Of a stretch of 64,000 nucleotides of DNA, positions 63,498 to 64,000 are shown in pieces (position 1 is the stretch's first letter; each line of letters begins with the position of its first letter). Under the pieces are notes generated by a model, which did not search any database, had not been told where the DNA came from, and was given only the letters and a program-made list of their open reading frames with translations. The stretch is from Nocardia mikamii NBRC 108933 (GTDB lineage: Bacteria > Actinomycetota > Actinomycetes > Mycobacteriales > Mycobacteriaceae): the NCBI RefSeq assembly GCF_001613505.1, contig NZ_BDCM01000013.1, positions 248,001 through 312,000 on the forward strand. The letters run 5' to 3'. The position numbers were made by a program, and so were the translations under genes.

Positions 63498-63812
63498 CGA
63501 CAAACCTGCTCCCCTCTTCGACCTCGGTGCACGTTCGTCGATTGCGAGGTCGTCTTGTCGCGCGGTGGTCCTGCGCTCGACACCGGGGCTGCGAATTCGG
63601 CGGGCTCCGGCATCGCCGCGCGTGCGCTCGGCATCGTCGGCGGGCGGCAACAACGGCGATCCGCTCTATCACCGTCATTGCCCACGGATACCCCGGTGCC
63701 TCATTCCCAAACAGAGGCAATGCGGTTGCGATATTGACGCACAACCGTTTTCGCTGGTCATCGTCCTCCGGTGCGGAGAAGACCGCACGTCGATCGAGAA
63801 CTCGGCGGCGCG
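63498..63812. other. Intergenic region upstream of ATP-grasp gene
   Basis: 315 bases. Only the weak micropeptide frame is notable. An Arg-rich frame starting at ATG 63678 overlaps its stop and the ATP-grasp start, and looks like noise. No inverted repeat or terminator is clear; the cobS stop lies at the right edge. Confidence 0.4.
63675..63761 (-). CDS. Candidate 28-residue Cys-containing micropeptide
   Basis: A frame of 28 codons with GGAGG three bases before its ATG, encoding three Cys residues (C7, C15, C17). It lies 178 bases before the ATP-grasp start on the same strand. ATP-grasp ligases sometimes modify ribosomal peptides, so it may be a precursor or a leader. GC-rich DNA often gives such frames by chance, and the spacing of the site is short, so support is weak. 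Confidence 0.2.
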   Translation of the reverse strand: MTSENGCASISQPHCLCLGMRHRGIRGQ

Positions 63813-64000
63813 TCAGGACAATGACAGCACCGCGGCGGTGACCGCGACCGTCACTTCCACGGCGGCACCGAGCACATCACCGTTCAGCCCGCCGAAACGC
63901 CGCACACAGTGCCACACCAGCACCGCCACAGCGGCCAGCGCCCCGGCGACCGCGACCGGCCCGAGCCAATACGCGGGCGCGGCGACAACGCCGGCCACGA
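63813..64000 (-). CDS. cobS: Adenosylcobinamide-GDP ribazoletransferase (3' part)
   Basis: The last 62 codons of cobS; the 5' end lies beyond the window. The C-terminus RRFGGLNGDVLGAAVEVTVA with a preceding hydrophobic helix is the CobS signature (GG-x-GD-x-LGA), the membrane enzyme that joins GDP-cobinamide to alpha-ribazole. Agrees with Rv2208 at the end of the syntenic block. A stop at 63813 fits the usual length of the family. Confidence 0.85.
   Translation of the reverse strand, partial: VAGVVAAPAYWLGPVAVAGALAAVAVLVWHCVRRFGGLNGDVLGAAVEVTVAVTAAVLSLS

Noticed and set aside
63484..63678. 64-codon Arg/Cys-rich frame overlapping the ATP-grasp start
   Set aside because: Composition matches GC-driven noise and it overlaps the likely ribosome-binding site of the ligase gene.

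Overview
The window is high-GC actinobacterial DNA from a mycolic-acid actinomycete, most probably Nocardia or a close relative. It carries lipoarabinomannan and PIM genes (mptA, pimB), mycothiol-type enzymes, the actinobacterial bcc-aa3 respiratory genes and a glycosylated-carotenoid cluster. By remembered gene order the backbone follows Mycobacterium tuberculosis Rv2171 to about Rv2208: lppM, metF, idsA2, mptA, the Rv2175c regulator, pknL, aroG, RNase AS, the Rv2182c acyltransferase, an ArsA-like ATPase, two SRPBCC proteins, pimB, a membrane peptidase, an NlpC/P60 protein, a DEDD/GIY-YIG protein, qcrB-qcrA-qcrC, ctaE, trpD, ctaF, ctaC, asnB, and cobS at the right edge. No database was searched; the synteny rests on recognised protein motifs.

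1-12 kb: carotenoid genes are interleaved with envelope genes. A CrtO-like oxidoreductase, cruF and a family 2 glycosyltransferase flank lppM; an apparent operon reads idsA-crtI-mptA-crtB, with two inverted repeats in its leader. A secreted protein, metF and a decayed SGNH hydrolase fill the rest. 12-30 kb: an Rv2175c/PknL signalling pair (PknL here has four PASTA domains), aroG, RNase AS, a phospholipid acyltransferase, a coupled run of SRPBCC, SRPBCC, ArsA, CPxC protein and ROK kinase, pimB, a membrane zinc peptidase and two NlpC/P60 hydrolases that share an upstream DNA motif. 30-36 kb: qcrB-A-C, ctaE, a hypothetical gene and trpD.

36-52.6 kb is an accessory island between trpD and ctaF. 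It holds an acyl-CoA catabolism cassette (MaoC, FadD, two acyl-CoA dehydrogenases, SDR) divergent from a TetR gene with a candidate operator pair; a five-gene operon cysD-cysNC-DUF1214-SDR-sulfotransferase that joins PAPS synthesis to a sulfotransferase; an IclR regulator; gene remnants; a frameshifted CPBP protease; and two oxidoreductases. 52.7-64 kb: ctaF, ctaC, asnB, a small secreted His/Gly/Trp-rich protein behind a strong promoter, a DUF2277 gene, a Tat-exported phosphoesterase, a mycothiol-type enzyme, an unusual pair formed by an ATP-grasp ligase and a protein with a candidate Cys-His-Asn hydrolase domain, and the 3' end of cobS.

Many genes have a TANNNT-like box 6-7 bases before the start codon, as expected for leaderless transcripts. 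Several operons show ATGA-type overlaps. No tRNA, rRNA, CRISPR array or intact insertion sequence was recognised.
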